DNA of 57,956 nucleotides from an uncultured Paracoccaceae bacterium (GCA_938002605.1 CALLAF010000043.1:1-57956); one strand, 5' to 3'. Shown: positions 26,001 through 34,361, numbered from the stretch's first letter. Numbers and translations are program-made. Notes: generated by a model from the sequence alone, not told the origin.

Positions 26001-26351
26001 GACGATGCAAAGGGGCTCGCTGATGATGCAGAAATCTTGATGAATGAAACCGGAGAGAAAAGCTGGTTGCCTGACATACATCGCTTGCGTGCAGGTTTTG
26101 CGATTGCAGAGCACGATATGAGCCGCGCAGAAGATCACCTTAAAACGGCCATCAGCTTGGCGCAGGTCGGCGGCGGTACGCTATGGGAAATACGTGCAGC
26201 AATCGATTTGGCGAAACTCTACCATAGCGCTGGGCGAAATGGTGAAGCTAGCCAGGTGATCGCGCCCGTATTTGACCTGGTGCTACCGGGCGACTGTCCG
26301 TTGGAAATGCAGGCAGCAACACAATTGAAGCAAATACTTGCCACGGCCTAG
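23019..26351 (+). CDS. SAM-domain class III nucleotide cyclase with AAA-type ATPase and TPR regions
   Basis: A 1110-residue multidomain protein. Order: SAM domain (about 3-57, with ENWLADIGLQKYA), class III cyclase (about 80-250), an ATPase region (about 255-560, Walker A LLSGEAGIGKSRTV and Walker B VLLVFEDLHWID), then a long helical TPR-like region to the end. In the cyclase domain both metal Asp residues are present (VMFVDLVGST and GDGMLCYFG), as is the NLAARL motif with the Asn and Arg of the active site, so it should be active; ATP is the likely substrate. There is no signal or membrane helix. I use the ATG at 23019; a TTG lies at 23010. It is divergent from the precursor gene. Proteins of this design are signal-integrating but their inputs are mostly unknown. 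Confidence 0.87.
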   Translation: MPSIENWLADIGLQKYAKAFEEAEIDVETLPELFEDDLKELGLPLGPRRKIWGAITRAAAASQPALLRDDVKVPVATSAERRHLTVMFVDLVGSTEMVMRLDAEDMREIITQYQQAVASVVDAYAGFVATLLGDGMLCYFGWPHANEDDTDRAVRAGLAVIEATKQITTPDGAELASRVGIASGVVVVGDLTGGGARQEAAAIGKTPNLAARLQSVAEPNQLVIPGEMLPLLGATFKFTPLGAHDLKGIGRPIEAFVVEGETSAKSRFEARRTGSLIPIVGRENEIETVLSRWAHAQTGQGQMVLLSGEAGIGKSRTVQAVVDASLADDHTRLIYQCSPYHTESAFYPFVQQLSDAARFTADDTTEDRLDKIEALFKASPATHGVIALLLGLDGSARYGETDATPTQQRAHMMQALVEILLRMARKKPVLLVFEDLHWIDPTSLELLDFILAALPGQRIMILATTRPPFDHDFGHVPSITRLQLNRLTRGMTYAIVAKLTGGKPLPEKIMNIIVRRTDGVPLFIEELTKTILESGALTEDESGYQVNDALDDFAIPATLQDSLMARLDRLTPIKEIAQIAACVGRAFSHQLMTQICDIPEAELDDAFDQLVAAELIHRHGVAPQVQYIFKHALVRDAAYESLVKERRTVFHKRILTALEAEPDTAPELLATHAEAARLTDRAITLWLAAGKAAISRPAYKEGETHLRRAIALNAPKAATDDKAALATAIALKVQLFVALSPGKGLWSDEAVATLEEALDMADKVGETPLRGDIIYGLLMSSYFRGRLEISVARADELKGLAEVSGDTAQLLVAKRLAAIGRLKMGRFVESQPYLDEAEALSEQVASENLAARFGHDPIVGLQIYQSLAATFRGQTQRANNYRTIAEDRARIIGHTNTTCAMLGLFVICAHAANDVTAERRHLSILRPLINEHNVASSHLWAEATYALLRMADGDALGLDAFRAAEAKMLEVGIRLLVPGNRVVGARRALALGLVDDAKGLADDAEILMNETGEKSWLPDIHRLRAGFAIAEHDMSRAEDHLKTAISLAQVGGGTLWEIRAAIDLAKLYHSAGRNGEASQVIAPVFDLVLPGDCPLEMQAATQLKQILATA

Positions 26352-26461
26352 CCAACAGTGCACTTGAGCTAATCGCGCTGCTAAGGCATGTCGCTGATAT
26401 CCACACCAAAACTTTGCACATTTAGGCAACAGATTTATTCGGATTTTGTACCTGTCAGATC

Positions 26462-26477
26462 AAAGCCAAATGGCTTT
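26462..26477 (-). terminator. possible small hairpin after the galactose dehydrogenase gene
   Basis: AAAGCCA and TGGCTTT with a two-base gap lie just beyond the stop at 26480. The loop is too short for a fully closed stem and no U-tract follows, so it is a weak terminator candidate. Confidence 0.25.
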
Positions 26478-26479
26478 GG

Positions 26480-27481
26480 TTAGTCGTGAAAAGCATCAAC
26501 TGTTTTGCGATCTCCTAGCATGAACGCGTCTGCGACATGCAACAGCGGGCTGATATCGACATCAGACTTTCCGGTTTCGATCAGTTCCGCAAAGCGGTGA
26601 TATAGGCCGGGGTATTCACCCACATCAGGCAAAGTTTGATCCACACCATTGATTGTTAGCTTAGCCCCTCCTTGGGTGAGTTGCAGCAAACCTTCAGTAG
26701 TTTTGACCGTGATGTTCCACGATTGCGGCCCCTCTTGGCGCCAATCAAAATCGGCATTGACTGCCATTCCGGCGGGGCCAGAGAAATTCAGGTTTGCGGC
26801 AATTGGCGTGGCGCGATTTTTTGGAAAAAATAGCTCAGCGGCATTTAGATGTACCGGATTCGGTAGAATTTCTGTCATGATCGAAAGCGCATTAATGCCT
26901 GGATCAAACACACCTAAACCGCCGGGCTGCCAGATCCATTCTTGACCTGGATGCCAGCGGCGCACGTCTTCTTTCCAGTCGATCTGCACCGATGTGATCT
27001 TGCGATCAGACAACCATGCACGGGCTGCGGCAACGCCGTCCGCATAGCGCGAATGCCATGTGGCAAACAATGTGACCCCTTTGGCCTGCGCAAGCTTTTC
27101 AAGCTTTCGCACTTCGCTCACGGTGGCACCCGGCGGTTTTTCAAGCATCGTATGCTTGCCCGCCATCAACGATTTTACTGCGATGTCGTAACGTGGAACC
27201 GGGGGAATACATAGTGACAAAGCGGGAATGTCGGGATGGGCCGCCAAAAGCCCTGCGATATCGGAATAGTTTTCAATACCCTCAACGCTGCCAGCACGGC
27301 TCGCCGTCGCGGCAAGTTCAAAGGCCTCAAGACCAGCGATGGCCGGAATATGTTGATCAAGGGCAATTTTTCCTACGCCAACAATTGCGATTTTTGTGCC
27401 GCGCAATTCTGCGCCGGATGAGCTCGTAGCTGTCACGTTAGACCCCTCATACGTCATGGTGGCGCGGGCGTTTTCGCCCAC
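26480..27481 (-). CDS. galactose/arabinose 1-dehydrogenase, Gfo/Idh/MocA family
   Basis: A 333-residue NAD(P)-dependent sugar dehydrogenase. The Rossmann motif IAIVGVGKIALDQHIPAI begins near residue 32, and the EKPPGATVSEV segment with the conserved Lys of EKP follows near residue 118. WHSRYADGVAAAR and WIWQPGGLGVFDPGINAL match the D-galactose/L-arabinose 1-dehydrogenase branch. It oxidises the sugar to a lactone in the cytoplasm. The GTG at 27481 has AGGA seven bases upstream and is preferred; the ATG at 27457 has no good ribosome site. It is the last gene of the uronate operon, 28 bases after uxuA. D-galactose as substrate is inferred. Confidence 0.83.
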   Translation of the reverse strand: MGENARATMTYEGSNVTATSSSGAELRGTKIAIVGVGKIALDQHIPAIAGLEAFELAATASRAGSVEGIENYSDIAGLLAAHPDIPALSLCIPPVPRYDIAVKSLMAGKHTMLEKPPGATVSEVRKLEKLAQAKGVTLFATWHSRYADGVAAARAWLSDRKITSVQIDWKEDVRRWHPGQEWIWQPGGLGVFDPGINALSIMTEILPNPVHLNAAELFFPKNRATPIAANLNFSGPAGMAVNADFDWRQEGPQSWNITVKTTEGLLQLTQGGAKLTINGVDQTLPDVGEYPGLYHRFAELIETGKSDVDISPLLHVADAFMLGDRKTVDAFHD

Positions 27482-27509
27482 GGTTGGGTCCTTTTAATCA
27501 GACGTGCCG

Positions 27510-28685
27510 CTAAACACCATGCGAGAGCGCCGCGATCACACCGCGCAATTCCGCCAGCCCACGCAAACGTCCGATCATCGGGTAGCCGGGAAAGGTGCCC
27601 TGCCCGATATCCGACAACAGCTCGTGCCCATGATCTGGACGAAATGGGATGCTATAGTTGGGCAGACCTGCGTTCTGACGCTGACTTTCTTCGGCTAGCA
27701 GCACTTTGATCAGAGCGACCATATCGGTGTCACCTGTCAGATGCGCGGCCTCTTCAAATGCGCCGTCGGGGTCTTTGCGCACATTTCGCAGATGGGCGAA
27801 ATGAATGCGGTCCGCATGGGCCGCCGCAATCGCAGGCACATCGTTGACCGGGTTCGCCCCTAGCGATCCCGAACAAAGTGTCAAACCATTTGCATTGCTG
27901 TCCACCGCGGACATGATCCAATCAATATCATCCGCATTGGATACGATACGCGGCAGCCCCAAAATATCGCGGGGCGGATCATCGGGGTGTACGCAAAACC
28001 GCATACCCAATTCTTCGGCTGTTGGGATGATTTCATCCAAGAACCGTTTGTAATTCGCGCGCAATGTAGCCCGATCAAGCCCATCATACAGTGTCAGCGC
28101 CTGTTTCAACCCATCGACATCATAGCGGTCATAGGCACCGGGAAGCCCCGACATGATCGCATGCAGCAGTGCGTCGCGGTCAGCTTGGGTCGATTGCTGG
28201 AACCAAGCAGCGGCACGGTTGCGCACGTCTTCTGGATAATCGTCTTCGGCAGCGGTGCGGCCGAGCATATGAATTTCGAACGCGGCCATGCGGTAGGCTT
28301 CGAACCGCAGGCAAGTGCCGCCGCGTGCGACCGGCGCTGCCAGATCGGTGCGCGTCCAGTCCAAAAGCGGCATGAAGTTATAGCAAACCACCTGCACGCC
28401 AGCGGCGGCCAGATTGGCCATGGATTGTCGGTAATTTGCGAAAAGCTGCGATAAATCACCATCGCCACGTTTGATCCGTTCGTGAATGGGCAGGCTTTCA
28501 ACAACAGACCAATCAAATCCGGCAGCGCGAATTTCGCCCGCGCGCGCACTGATTTGCTCGGCTTCCCAAACCTCACCATATGGGATTTCATGCAAAGCAT
28601 TCACAATGCCTGTCGCGCCCGTTTGCGCGACATCAGACAGTGTGATTTTATCAAGTGCCCCGTACCAGCGCCACGTTTCTTGCAT
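27510..28685 (-). CDS. uxuA: mannonate dehydratase UxuA
   Basis: A 391-residue enzyme that dehydrates D-mannonate to 2-keto-3-deoxygluconate. The N-terminus reads MQETWRWYGALDKITLSDV, typical of UxuA, and GIVNALHEIPYGEVW follows. Metal-binding and active-site segments include FCVHPDDPP and LCSGSLGANPVNDVP, and IHFAHLRNV near the end. The start at 28685 gives this standard N-terminus and overlaps the uxuB stop in an ATGA arrangement. It is the third step of the glucuronate branch after UxaC and UxuB. Confidence 0.93.
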   Translation of the reverse strand: MQETWRWYGALDKITLSDVAQTGATGIVNALHEIPYGEVWEAEQISARAGEIRAAGFDWSVVESLPIHERIKRGDGDLSQLFANYRQSMANLAAAGVQVVCYNFMPLLDWTRTDLAAPVARGGTCLRFEAYRMAAFEIHMLGRTAAEDDYPEDVRNRAAAWFQQSTQADRDALLHAIMSGLPGAYDRYDVDGLKQALTLYDGLDRATLRANYKRFLDEIIPTAEELGMRFCVHPDDPPRDILGLPRIVSNADDIDWIMSAVDSNANGLTLCSGSLGANPVNDVPAIAAAHADRIHFAHLRNVRKDPDGAFEEAAHLTGDTDMVALIKVLLAEESQRQNAGLPNYSIPFRPDHGHELLSDIGQGTFPGYPMIGRLRGLAELRGVIAALSHGV

Positions 28686-30136
28686 CAGGTCATTCCTTGG
28701 ATGGTTGCGCGTGCGCCATTTGCGCAAAGCTGCGTGAATGCCCCTGTCACTGCCGCGCGGAAGGTCGCATTTTCGGCCAGACCGGCCGGGAAAACATCAC
28801 GGATCGCCAAAAGTGCCGCGACTTTAGATTCAGGGGTGTCATGACTGTCATAAGCGGCACGCAATTGCGCAGCCAACGGGTCTTTGACGTCAATCGGCGC
28901 GCCCTTTTCGTCGACGCCCCCGACATAGCGCATCCATCCGGCAACTGCCAAAGATAGCCCTGCAATATCACGCCCTGCTTTCAGATTATCCGAAAGAGTG
29001 CCAAGCAACCGTTGCGGCAGCTTTTGCGAGCCATCCATTGCGATCTGCCATGTCTTGTGTCGAATGGCCGGGTTTTGATAGCGCCTCAGAAGGCTTTGCG
29101 TATATGCAGTTAGGTCTTCGCCCTCGGGTTGGGGTAGGGTTGGAATGATTTCATCCGCCCAGAGAGTCGTGATAAAACGTGCAAAGGCGGGGTCGGCCAC
29201 GGTTTCTGAAATCGTCTCATATCCCGCGAGATATCCCAGATAGGCCAGCGTGGAATGCGTGCCATTCAGGCAACGTAGCTTCATCAATTCAAACGGCTCA
29301 ACGTCGCTGACCAATTGCGCACCTACTGCCCCCCAATCAGGGCGATCATCATTCACAAAATCGTCCGTAATTACCCATTGGCGAAATGGTTCATGCATCA
29401 CGCAGGCGTTGTCCACGTACCCTTGGGCCGCAGCCAGCGCATCAATGTCACTTTGGGTCGTTGCGGGTGTAATACGGTCAACCATCGTGGCCGGGAAACG
29501 GCAATGTGTAGCGATCCAATCGGCAAGATCAGCGTCAAACGCGCGCGCAAAATCAAGCACAACTGCGCGGGTCAACGGGCCGTTATTGGGAAGATTGTCG
29601 CAAGACAACACTGAGAACGGCGCGACGCCCGCCATACGGCGTAGGTTCAGCGCATGTGTGATATACCCAATTGCAGATTTCGGGGCATCCGGGTGGGCCA
29701 AATCATGCGCAATATCCGGGTGACCCAACAGCAACCCACCTGTGGCGGAATTATAGCAGTAACCCTTTTCTGTGACAGTCAGGGAAACGATTTTCACGTC
29801 AGGGTCCGCCATTGTATCCAACACGGCGCGCGGGTCTTCCGGGGCTACAAGAATGCCGTTTATCACTTCGATCACGGTATATTGCGCCCCATCCGGTGCA
29901 AGCGTGACAGACGTATAGGCGCAGCCCTGCGGTTTAAGTTTGTCGCGGATGTCGGGGCTGCGCAGGCTGACCGTTAGGATACCCCAATCTCCACCTGATT
30001 TCGCAACCGCCTCGGATGTGAAGGGTGCGTTGAAGGCACGAAAAAACGCGCCCGGCCCAAGATGGACTATGCCAACCTTGGGCCGCGGGGCGTTTGATCG
30101 GGTAAGCCGCGGATTAGCGGGCAAGCCAGCCTCCAT
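28685..30136 (-). CDS. uxuB: fructuronate reductase UxuB (mannitol dehydrogenase family)
   Basis: About 483 residues with a long-chain mannitol-dehydrogenase layout. The NAD-binding start IVHLGPGAFFRAFNAPF is seen near the N-terminus, and the catalytic Lys/Asn/His region is represented by FELMKLRCLNGTHSTLAYLG. It reduces D-fructuronate to D-mannonate. The start at 30136 overlaps the end of kduD by 23 bases; the longer reading to 30247 adds residues that look non-coding. Tagaturonate reductase (UxaB) is the main alternative, but uxuA directly downstream favours UxuB. Confidence 0.88.
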   Translation of the reverse strand: MEAGLPANPRLTRSNAPRPKVGIVHLGPGAFFRAFNAPFTSEAVAKSGGDWGILTVSLRSPDIRDKLKPQGCAYTSVTLAPDGAQYTVIEVINGILVAPEDPRAVLDTMADPDVKIVSLTVTEKGYCYNSATGGLLLGHPDIAHDLAHPDAPKSAIGYITHALNLRRMAGVAPFSVLSCDNLPNNGPLTRAVVLDFARAFDADLADWIATHCRFPATMVDRITPATTQSDIDALAAAQGYVDNACVMHEPFRQWVITDDFVNDDRPDWGAVGAQLVSDVEPFELMKLRCLNGTHSTLAYLGYLAGYETISETVADPAFARFITTLWADEIIPTLPQPEGEDLTAYTQSLLRRYQNPAIRHKTWQIAMDGSQKLPQRLLGTLSDNLKAGRDIAGLSLAVAGWMRYVGGVDEKGAPIDVKDPLAAQLRAAYDSHDTPESKVAALLAIRDVFPAGLAENATFRAAVTGAFTQLCANGARATIQGMT

Positions 30137-30842
30137 CCACGTTGAGAACAGCACCGTGCACATAATTCGCGGCGGATGAGGCCAAAAACACAGCAGCACC
30201 CCCCATTTCGGATGGATCACCCCAATGACCAGCGGGAATGCGGTCAAGGATCGCTTTGTTGCGGTCTTTGTCGGCGCGCAGCGCGGCGGTGTTATTGGTC
30301 GCGATATAGCCGGGTGCGAGTGCGTTCACGTTGATCCCTTTTGCGGCCCATTCGTTCGCCATCAGCTTTGTTAGACCCGCAACGCCATGTTTGGACGCCG
30401 TATATGACGGCACACGAATGCCCCCTTGAAACGACAGTAACGATGCAATGTTGACAATCTTACCGCCGGTTCCGCGCGCAAACGCGGCCTTAGCAAATGC
30501 CTGACAGGTGAAAAACACAGCCTTCAGGTTCACATCCATGACGTCATCCCAATCGGCTTCGGAAAAATCGACACTATCATTGCGACGGATGATGCCAGCG
30601 TTGTTCACTAAGATATCGATATGTTGATCAGCGAACACATCGCGCGCGGCCATAGGATCTGCAAAATCAAGCTGCAGCGCCGTTCCATTTGGAACCTGCG
30701 CCAAAGTTTCATCCATGTCAGATCTGCCCGCGCAGATCACTTCGGCGCCAGCGTTGCCCAAGGCAATAGTAATCGCTTGTCCAATGCCAGTATTGGCACC
30801 CGTAACGAGCGCGCGCTTGCCTGTCAGATCAAACGGGTTCAC
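30114..30842 (-). CDS. kduD: 2-deoxy-gluconate/DKII dehydrogenase KduD (SDR family)
   Basis: A 242-residue short-chain dehydrogenase. It has the TGANTGIGQAI cofactor motif, NNAGIIRR, the catalytic Ser in IASLLSFQGG and the YTASKHG Tyr-Lys pair. NPFDLTGKRALVTG at the start and the C-terminal GAVLNVDGGWLAR are typical of KduD. It reduces 2,5-diketo-3-deoxygluconate (from KduI) to 2-keto-3-deoxygluconate. The start codon is GTG and overlaps the kduI stop (GTGA). Confidence 0.9.
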   Translation of the reverse strand: MNPFDLTGKRALVTGANTGIGQAITIALGNAGAEVICAGRSDMDETLAQVPNGTALQLDFADPMAARDVFADQHIDILVNNAGIIRRNDSVDFSEADWDDVMDVNLKAVFFTCQAFAKAAFARGTGGKIVNIASLLSFQGGIRVPSYTASKHGVAGLTKLMANEWAAKGINVNALAPGYIATNNTAALRADKDRNKAILDRIPAGHWGDPSEMGGAAVFLASSAANYVHGAVLNVDGGWLAR

Positions 30843-31663
30843 CGCAAATCCTCCATTGCGACCATATCCATGTCGGTGAAATCAACGTTGTCCCCCGCCA
30901 TCGCCCAGCAGAAAGAATACGACCCAGTGCCAACACCACAATGGACAGACCAAGGCGGCGAAATAATTGCCTCTTCATTGGCGATTACCATGTGGCGGGT
31001 CTCTGTCGGTTCGCCCATAATGTGAAAGATGCGCTGATTAGCGTCGACGTCAAAATAAAGATAGGCTTCCATCCGGCGGTCGTGCACGTGGGTCGGCATC
31101 GTGTTCCAGACAGAGCCTTGTTTGAATTTTGTGTAGCCCATCAGCAGTTGGCAGCTTTTGCAAACGTCAGGGTGCAACATTTGGATGATCACGCGTTCAT
31201 TTGCCTGTTCGGGCGATCCCAATTCGACCCGTTTGGCGTCTGATTCTTTGATATGAGTCGTCGGGTAGCTGTGATGCGCGGGTGCGGACAAGATATAGAA
31301 ACGCCCAGCGCCTGAAAATGTCACAGCCCCGCTGCCCATGCCGATGTATAGAATTTCGCCTTTTTCAAGGGTATAGGTTTTCCCATCTACTGTGACATCA
31401 CCCGCAGCACCGACGTTCAAAACCCCCATTTCACGCCGTTCAAGAAATGCTTTGGTGCCTGTTTCCGCCATCGCGGTTAGCGTGAGCGGACCATTGGTGG
31501 GCACAGCAGAGCCGACGATCAAGCGGTCATAATGGGTATAGGTCAGCCGAATTTCATCATCGGCGAACAAATCGCCAACGCGAAAATGGCTGCGGAGCGC
31601 TTCGGTATCAAAGCTTTTGGCCGTAACCGGATCAATTGCATAGCGCGTTTCAGTTTTGAGCAT
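30839..31663 (-). CDS. kduI: 5-keto-4-deoxyuronate isomerase KduI
   Basis: A 274-residue cupin-fold isomerase. The N-terminal TRYAIDPVTAKSFDTEALR and the metal-site region THVHDRRMEAYLYFD match KduI, as does SPPWSVHCGVGTGSYSFCW near the end. The histidines and Glu of HVHDRRMEAY are the expected zinc ligands. It converts the unsaturated-uronate product DKI to its ketose form, in pectin, ulvan or alginate breakdown. It lies between the KdgF-like cupin and KduD genes. Confidence 0.93.
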   Translation of the reverse strand: MLKTETRYAIDPVTAKSFDTEALRSHFRVGDLFADDEIRLTYTHYDRLIVGSAVPTNGPLTLTAMAETGTKAFLERREMGVLNVGAAGDVTVDGKTYTLEKGEILYIGMGSGAVTFSGAGRFYILSAPAHHSYPTTHIKESDAKRVELGSPEQANERVIIQMLHPDVCKSCQLLMGYTKFKQGSVWNTMPTHVHDRRMEAYLYFDVDANQRIFHIMGEPTETRHMVIANEEAIISPPWSVHCGVGTGSYSFCWAMAGDNVDFTDMDMVAMEDLR

Positions 31664-31678
31664 GGGAACCGTCCTAAA

Positions 31679-31990
31679 TCAGAGAAAGTCGTCGCGACGC
31701 GGGGTGAACGCATCGATCAGGCGGCCTGCAGAAAGACAGCGACAACCGTGAACAGCCTGTGTTGGGATTACAAAGCTATCGCCGGGGCCAACCTTGGTCT
31801 CGACCCCGTCTACGGAAAACATGAACTCGCCGCTTTCGACATAGGTCGACTGCACATGCGGGTGGTTATGCAGCTTGCCTTCGCCACCTTCATCAAACGT
31901 AAAAGCAACAATCATCAATTCGGGACTGTCAGAAAGTACTTGGCGGGTAACACCGGTGTCGGCTTGGATGATTGGGAAATTTTTGATCAT
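31679..31990 (-). CDS. kdgF: cupin protein, KdgF-like
   Basis: A 103-residue single-domain cupin. The metal motif is seen as GKLHNHPHVQSTYVESGEF, with the G(X)5HXH pattern, and a second motif PGDSFVIPTQAVHGCRCL. KdgF proteins of this size convert unsaturated monouronates from pectin and alginate to the linear ketone. The start at 31990 has GGAG seven bases upstream, and the gene begins 11 bases after the uxaC stop. The role fits KduI and KduD next to it. Other small cupins cannot be excluded on sequence alone. Confidence 0.8.
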   Translation of the reverse strand: MIKNFPIIQADTGVTRQVLSDSPELMIVAFTFDEGGEGKLHNHPHVQSTYVESGEFMFSVDGVETKVGPGDSFVIPTQAVHGCRCLSAGRLIDAFTPRRDDFL

Positions 31991-32001
31991 TTTGATCTCC
32001 T

Positions 32002-33408
32002 TCAAAGTTTGTAAGCGTGTTTGGCAAGCCCGTAGGCAAGGTCGTGCGCGACCTCATGTGCATCTGATAAACTGAGCCGCCCAATAGACACTAAATTGGC
32101 TAAATAGGCACAATCCGACCTGCGGGCGACATCGTGGCGGGCGGGGATAGAACAGAAAGCACGGGTATCGTCGTTGAAGCCAACGGTGTTATAGAACCCT
32201 GCGGTTTCTGTTGTGGCTTCGCGAAACCGTTTGATGCCTTCATAGCTATCATGGAACCACCACGGCGGGCCAAGGCGCAACGCCGGATAAGCCCCGGCAA
32301 GCGGCGCGAGCTCGCGGCTATAGCTGGTTTCATCAAGCGTAAAGATGATGATGGTCAGGTTGGGTTCCATCCCGACTGCGTCCAAAAGAGGTTTGAGCGC
32401 CTGCACGAAATTGGTCTGGGTCGGGATATCAAAGCCCTTGTCGCGGCCAAAATTCGCGAAGACGTCAGCGGAATGGTTGCGGAAGGACCCTGGATGGATC
32501 TGTAACACCAGCCCGTCATCAAGGCTCATCCGGGCCATTTCAGTGAGCATCTGACCGCGGAATGCGTCGGCCTCATCGGTGGTACATTTTCCAGCAAGGG
32601 CTTTTGTAAACAGCGCGGCGGCCTGCGCTTGCGGCAAATCTTCGGTCCGGGCTGTTGCATGGCCGTGGTCGCTTGCGGTCGCGCCGTGGGCCTTGAAGAA
32701 GGCGCGCCGCGCGCGGTGGGCGCGCAAATATCCGTTCCATGTGGTCGTGTCTTCACCAGTCAAGGCGCCGAACTGCGCGACATTTTCCGCAAAACCTTCG
32801 AATTCCGGGTCAACCACATTGTCAGGGCGGTAAGTTGTCACCACCCGCCCATTCCAATCGCTGTCTGCTGTCATTTTGTGCCAATTCAAGTCATCTAGCG
32901 CGCTTTCGGTGGTTGCCAAAACCTCGATCCCGAAATGATCAAACAGGGCGCGTGGCCGAAAGCTGTCTTGCGCCAGTTGCGCATCGATATGATCGTAGTA
33001 GCTATCCGCTGTAGCTGCGTTCAGCCGTTCATCAATACCAAAGACATGTTCAAATGAATGGTCCAACCACATCGCCGATGGGGTGCCGCGCAACAAGTGA
33101 TAGTTCTTCGCGAAACGGCGCCAGATTAGACGCGGATCAGACTCTATTACACCATCATCCACGCGTGGCACGCCCAAATCACCCATGGGGACACCTTGAG
33201 AAACGAGCATCCGAAAAACATAGTGGTCCGGTACGACAAGCAATTGCGCTGGATCTGGGAAGGGGTCGTTTTTAGCAAACCAGCTGGGATCACAATGGCC
33301 GTGCGGGCTGATAATTGGCAAAGCCGCAATGCCTTCGTATAGGTCGCGCGCGTGTTTGCGCGCCGAAGGTTCCACCGGAAATAGGCGGTCTGGGTCGGTC
33401 AATGGCAT
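32002..33408 (-). CDS. uxaC: glucuronate (uronate) isomerase UxaC
   Basis: A 468-residue amidohydrolase-fold isomerase. SPHGHCDPSWFAKNDPF near residue 34 carries the metal-site His pair, and FRNHSADVFANFGRD, together with PARHDVARRSDCAYLANLV near the C-terminus, completes the family signature. It converts D-glucuronate to fructuronate or galacturonate to tagaturonate. The start at 33408 has GGAGG eight bases upstream. It is the first gene of the minus-strand uronate operon and is divergent from the GntR regulator. Confidence 0.93.
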   Translation of the reverse strand: MPLTDPDRLFPVEPSARKHARDLYEGIAALPIISPHGHCDPSWFAKNDPFPDPAQLLVVPDHYVFRMLVSQGVPMGDLGVPRVDDGVIESDPRLIWRRFAKNYHLLRGTPSAMWLDHSFEHVFGIDERLNAATADSYYDHIDAQLAQDSFRPRALFDHFGIEVLATTESALDDLNWHKMTADSDWNGRVVTTYRPDNVVDPEFEGFAENVAQFGALTGEDTTTWNGYLRAHRARRAFFKAHGATASDHGHATARTEDLPQAQAAALFTKALAGKCTTDEADAFRGQMLTEMARMSLDDGLVLQIHPGSFRNHSADVFANFGRDKGFDIPTQTNFVQALKPLLDAVGMEPNLTIIIFTLDETSYSRELAPLAGAYPALRLGPPWWFHDSYEGIKRFREATTETAGFYNTVGFNDDTRAFCSIPARHDVARRSDCAYLANLVSIGRLSLSDAHEVAHDLAYGLAKHAYKL

Positions 33409-33468
33409 GCGGTGTCCTCCCGAAAGGTCTTGAGATACCTCTGATCTTCTAATATGCTAGTCTGGCAG

Positions 33469-33478
33469 ATAGGTCAAA
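33469..33478. promoter_or_regulatory. candidate GntR-type half-site upstream of the regulator
   Basis: ATAGGTCAAA matches, with one difference, the reverse complement of TTTGACCAAT that occurs twice at 34295-34324. It lies 12 bases before the regulator start, between the regulator and uxaC. A link to the GntR protein is a guess from proximity. Confidence 0.3.
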
Positions 33479-33490
33479 CTGGAATATGAG

Positions 33491-34195
33491 ATGAGCGCGC
33501 ACAATTCACTAACCCTCACGCCTGCGGCCACTGCGACCGATCAGGTTTTTCAAGCGCTGTATTCCAAAATTGTTACGCTGGAATTGGCGCCGGGTGCCAA
33601 AGTGTCCGAGGCCGAAATTGCGCGCAGCCTAGGGGTGTCGCGCCAACCAGTCCGTGATGCGTTCTATCGCCTTTCAGAGCTCGGCTTTATGCTGATCCGG
33701 CCACAACGCGCCACAACGGTCACCTATATCTCACCCCAAGCGCTCTTGGATGCGCGTTTCATTCGGTGTGCATTAGAGGTCGAATGTTTGCGTGCCGCCA
33801 TTGATCGCGTAACCGATGACGATATTGCTGAGCTTAACGCGCTTGTCGCTGCGCAAGATGAAGCCCTTCAAGCGGACGACAAAATCGAATTTCACCGACT
33901 TGATGACAGTTTTCATGAGCTAATTTGCAACATTGCCGGGCACCCCAAGGCTTGGGTGATCATCCATGACCAAAAGGTCCATTTGGATCGGTTGCGGTAT
34001 CTTTCGCTAACGATTGGCGCGCAATCCGCGTTGGACGACCATGTCGCGATAATGGATTGTATCCGCAATTGTGACGCCGACCGCGCAGAAAAAGAGTTGC
34101 GCAAGCATCTCGCACGGATTTTGAAGGTGCTTGAACAGGTTCATGACACCCATCCTGAACTGATAGAAGCAAATACGCACGCGCGTGGGGCTTAA
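33491..34195 (+). CDS. GntR-family regulator (FadR/FCD subfamily), uronate-type
   Basis: A 234-residue regulator. The winged-helix domain (about 15-80) contains KVSEAEIARSLGVSRQPVRDAFYRL, the GntR recognition helix. The C-terminal FCD domain has the metal-binding pattern seen in EFHRLDDSFHELICNIAGHP and the later DDHVAIMDCI. Members such as UxuR, ExuR and KdgR-like proteins of this group release DNA on binding uronates or their acids. It is divergent from uxaC and is the likely local repressor of the uronate operon. It may also act on the importer at 34362, whose upstream region has a repeated TTTGACCAAT. Confidence 0.87.
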   Translation: MSAHNSLTLTPAATATDQVFQALYSKIVTLELAPGAKVSEAEIARSLGVSRQPVRDAFYRLSELGFMLIRPQRATTVTYISPQALLDARFIRCALEVECLRAAIDRVTDDDIAELNALVAAQDEALQADDKIEFHRLDDSFHELICNIAGHPKAWVIIHDQKVHLDRLRYLSLTIGAQSALDDHVAIMDCIRNCDADRAEKELRKHLARILKVLEQVHDTHPELIEANTHARGA

Positions 34196-34294
34196 CGCCG
34201 ATCAATAATGCTGCAAGAATTTGTGGCAGAGTTCGCATTTATGCTTAATGATTAATCATTGACACGTGCAGTGAATGCGTGTGCCATGATAGCG

Positions 34295-34329
34295 TTTGAC
34301 CAATGCACCTTCAATTTGACCAATTGGTC
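34295..34329. promoter_or_regulatory. two TTTGACCAAT repeats and a GACCAATTGGTC palindrome
   Basis: TTTGACCAAT occurs at 34295-34304 and 34315-34324, exactly 20 bases apart (two helical turns). The second copy is part of the 12-base palindrome GACCAATTGGTC (34318-34329). It lies 33-67 bases before the binding-protein gene and looks like an operator. Confidence 0.45.
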
Positions 34330-34361
34330 TAGAAATTTTTGTATCAAAAGGGACATTCATC

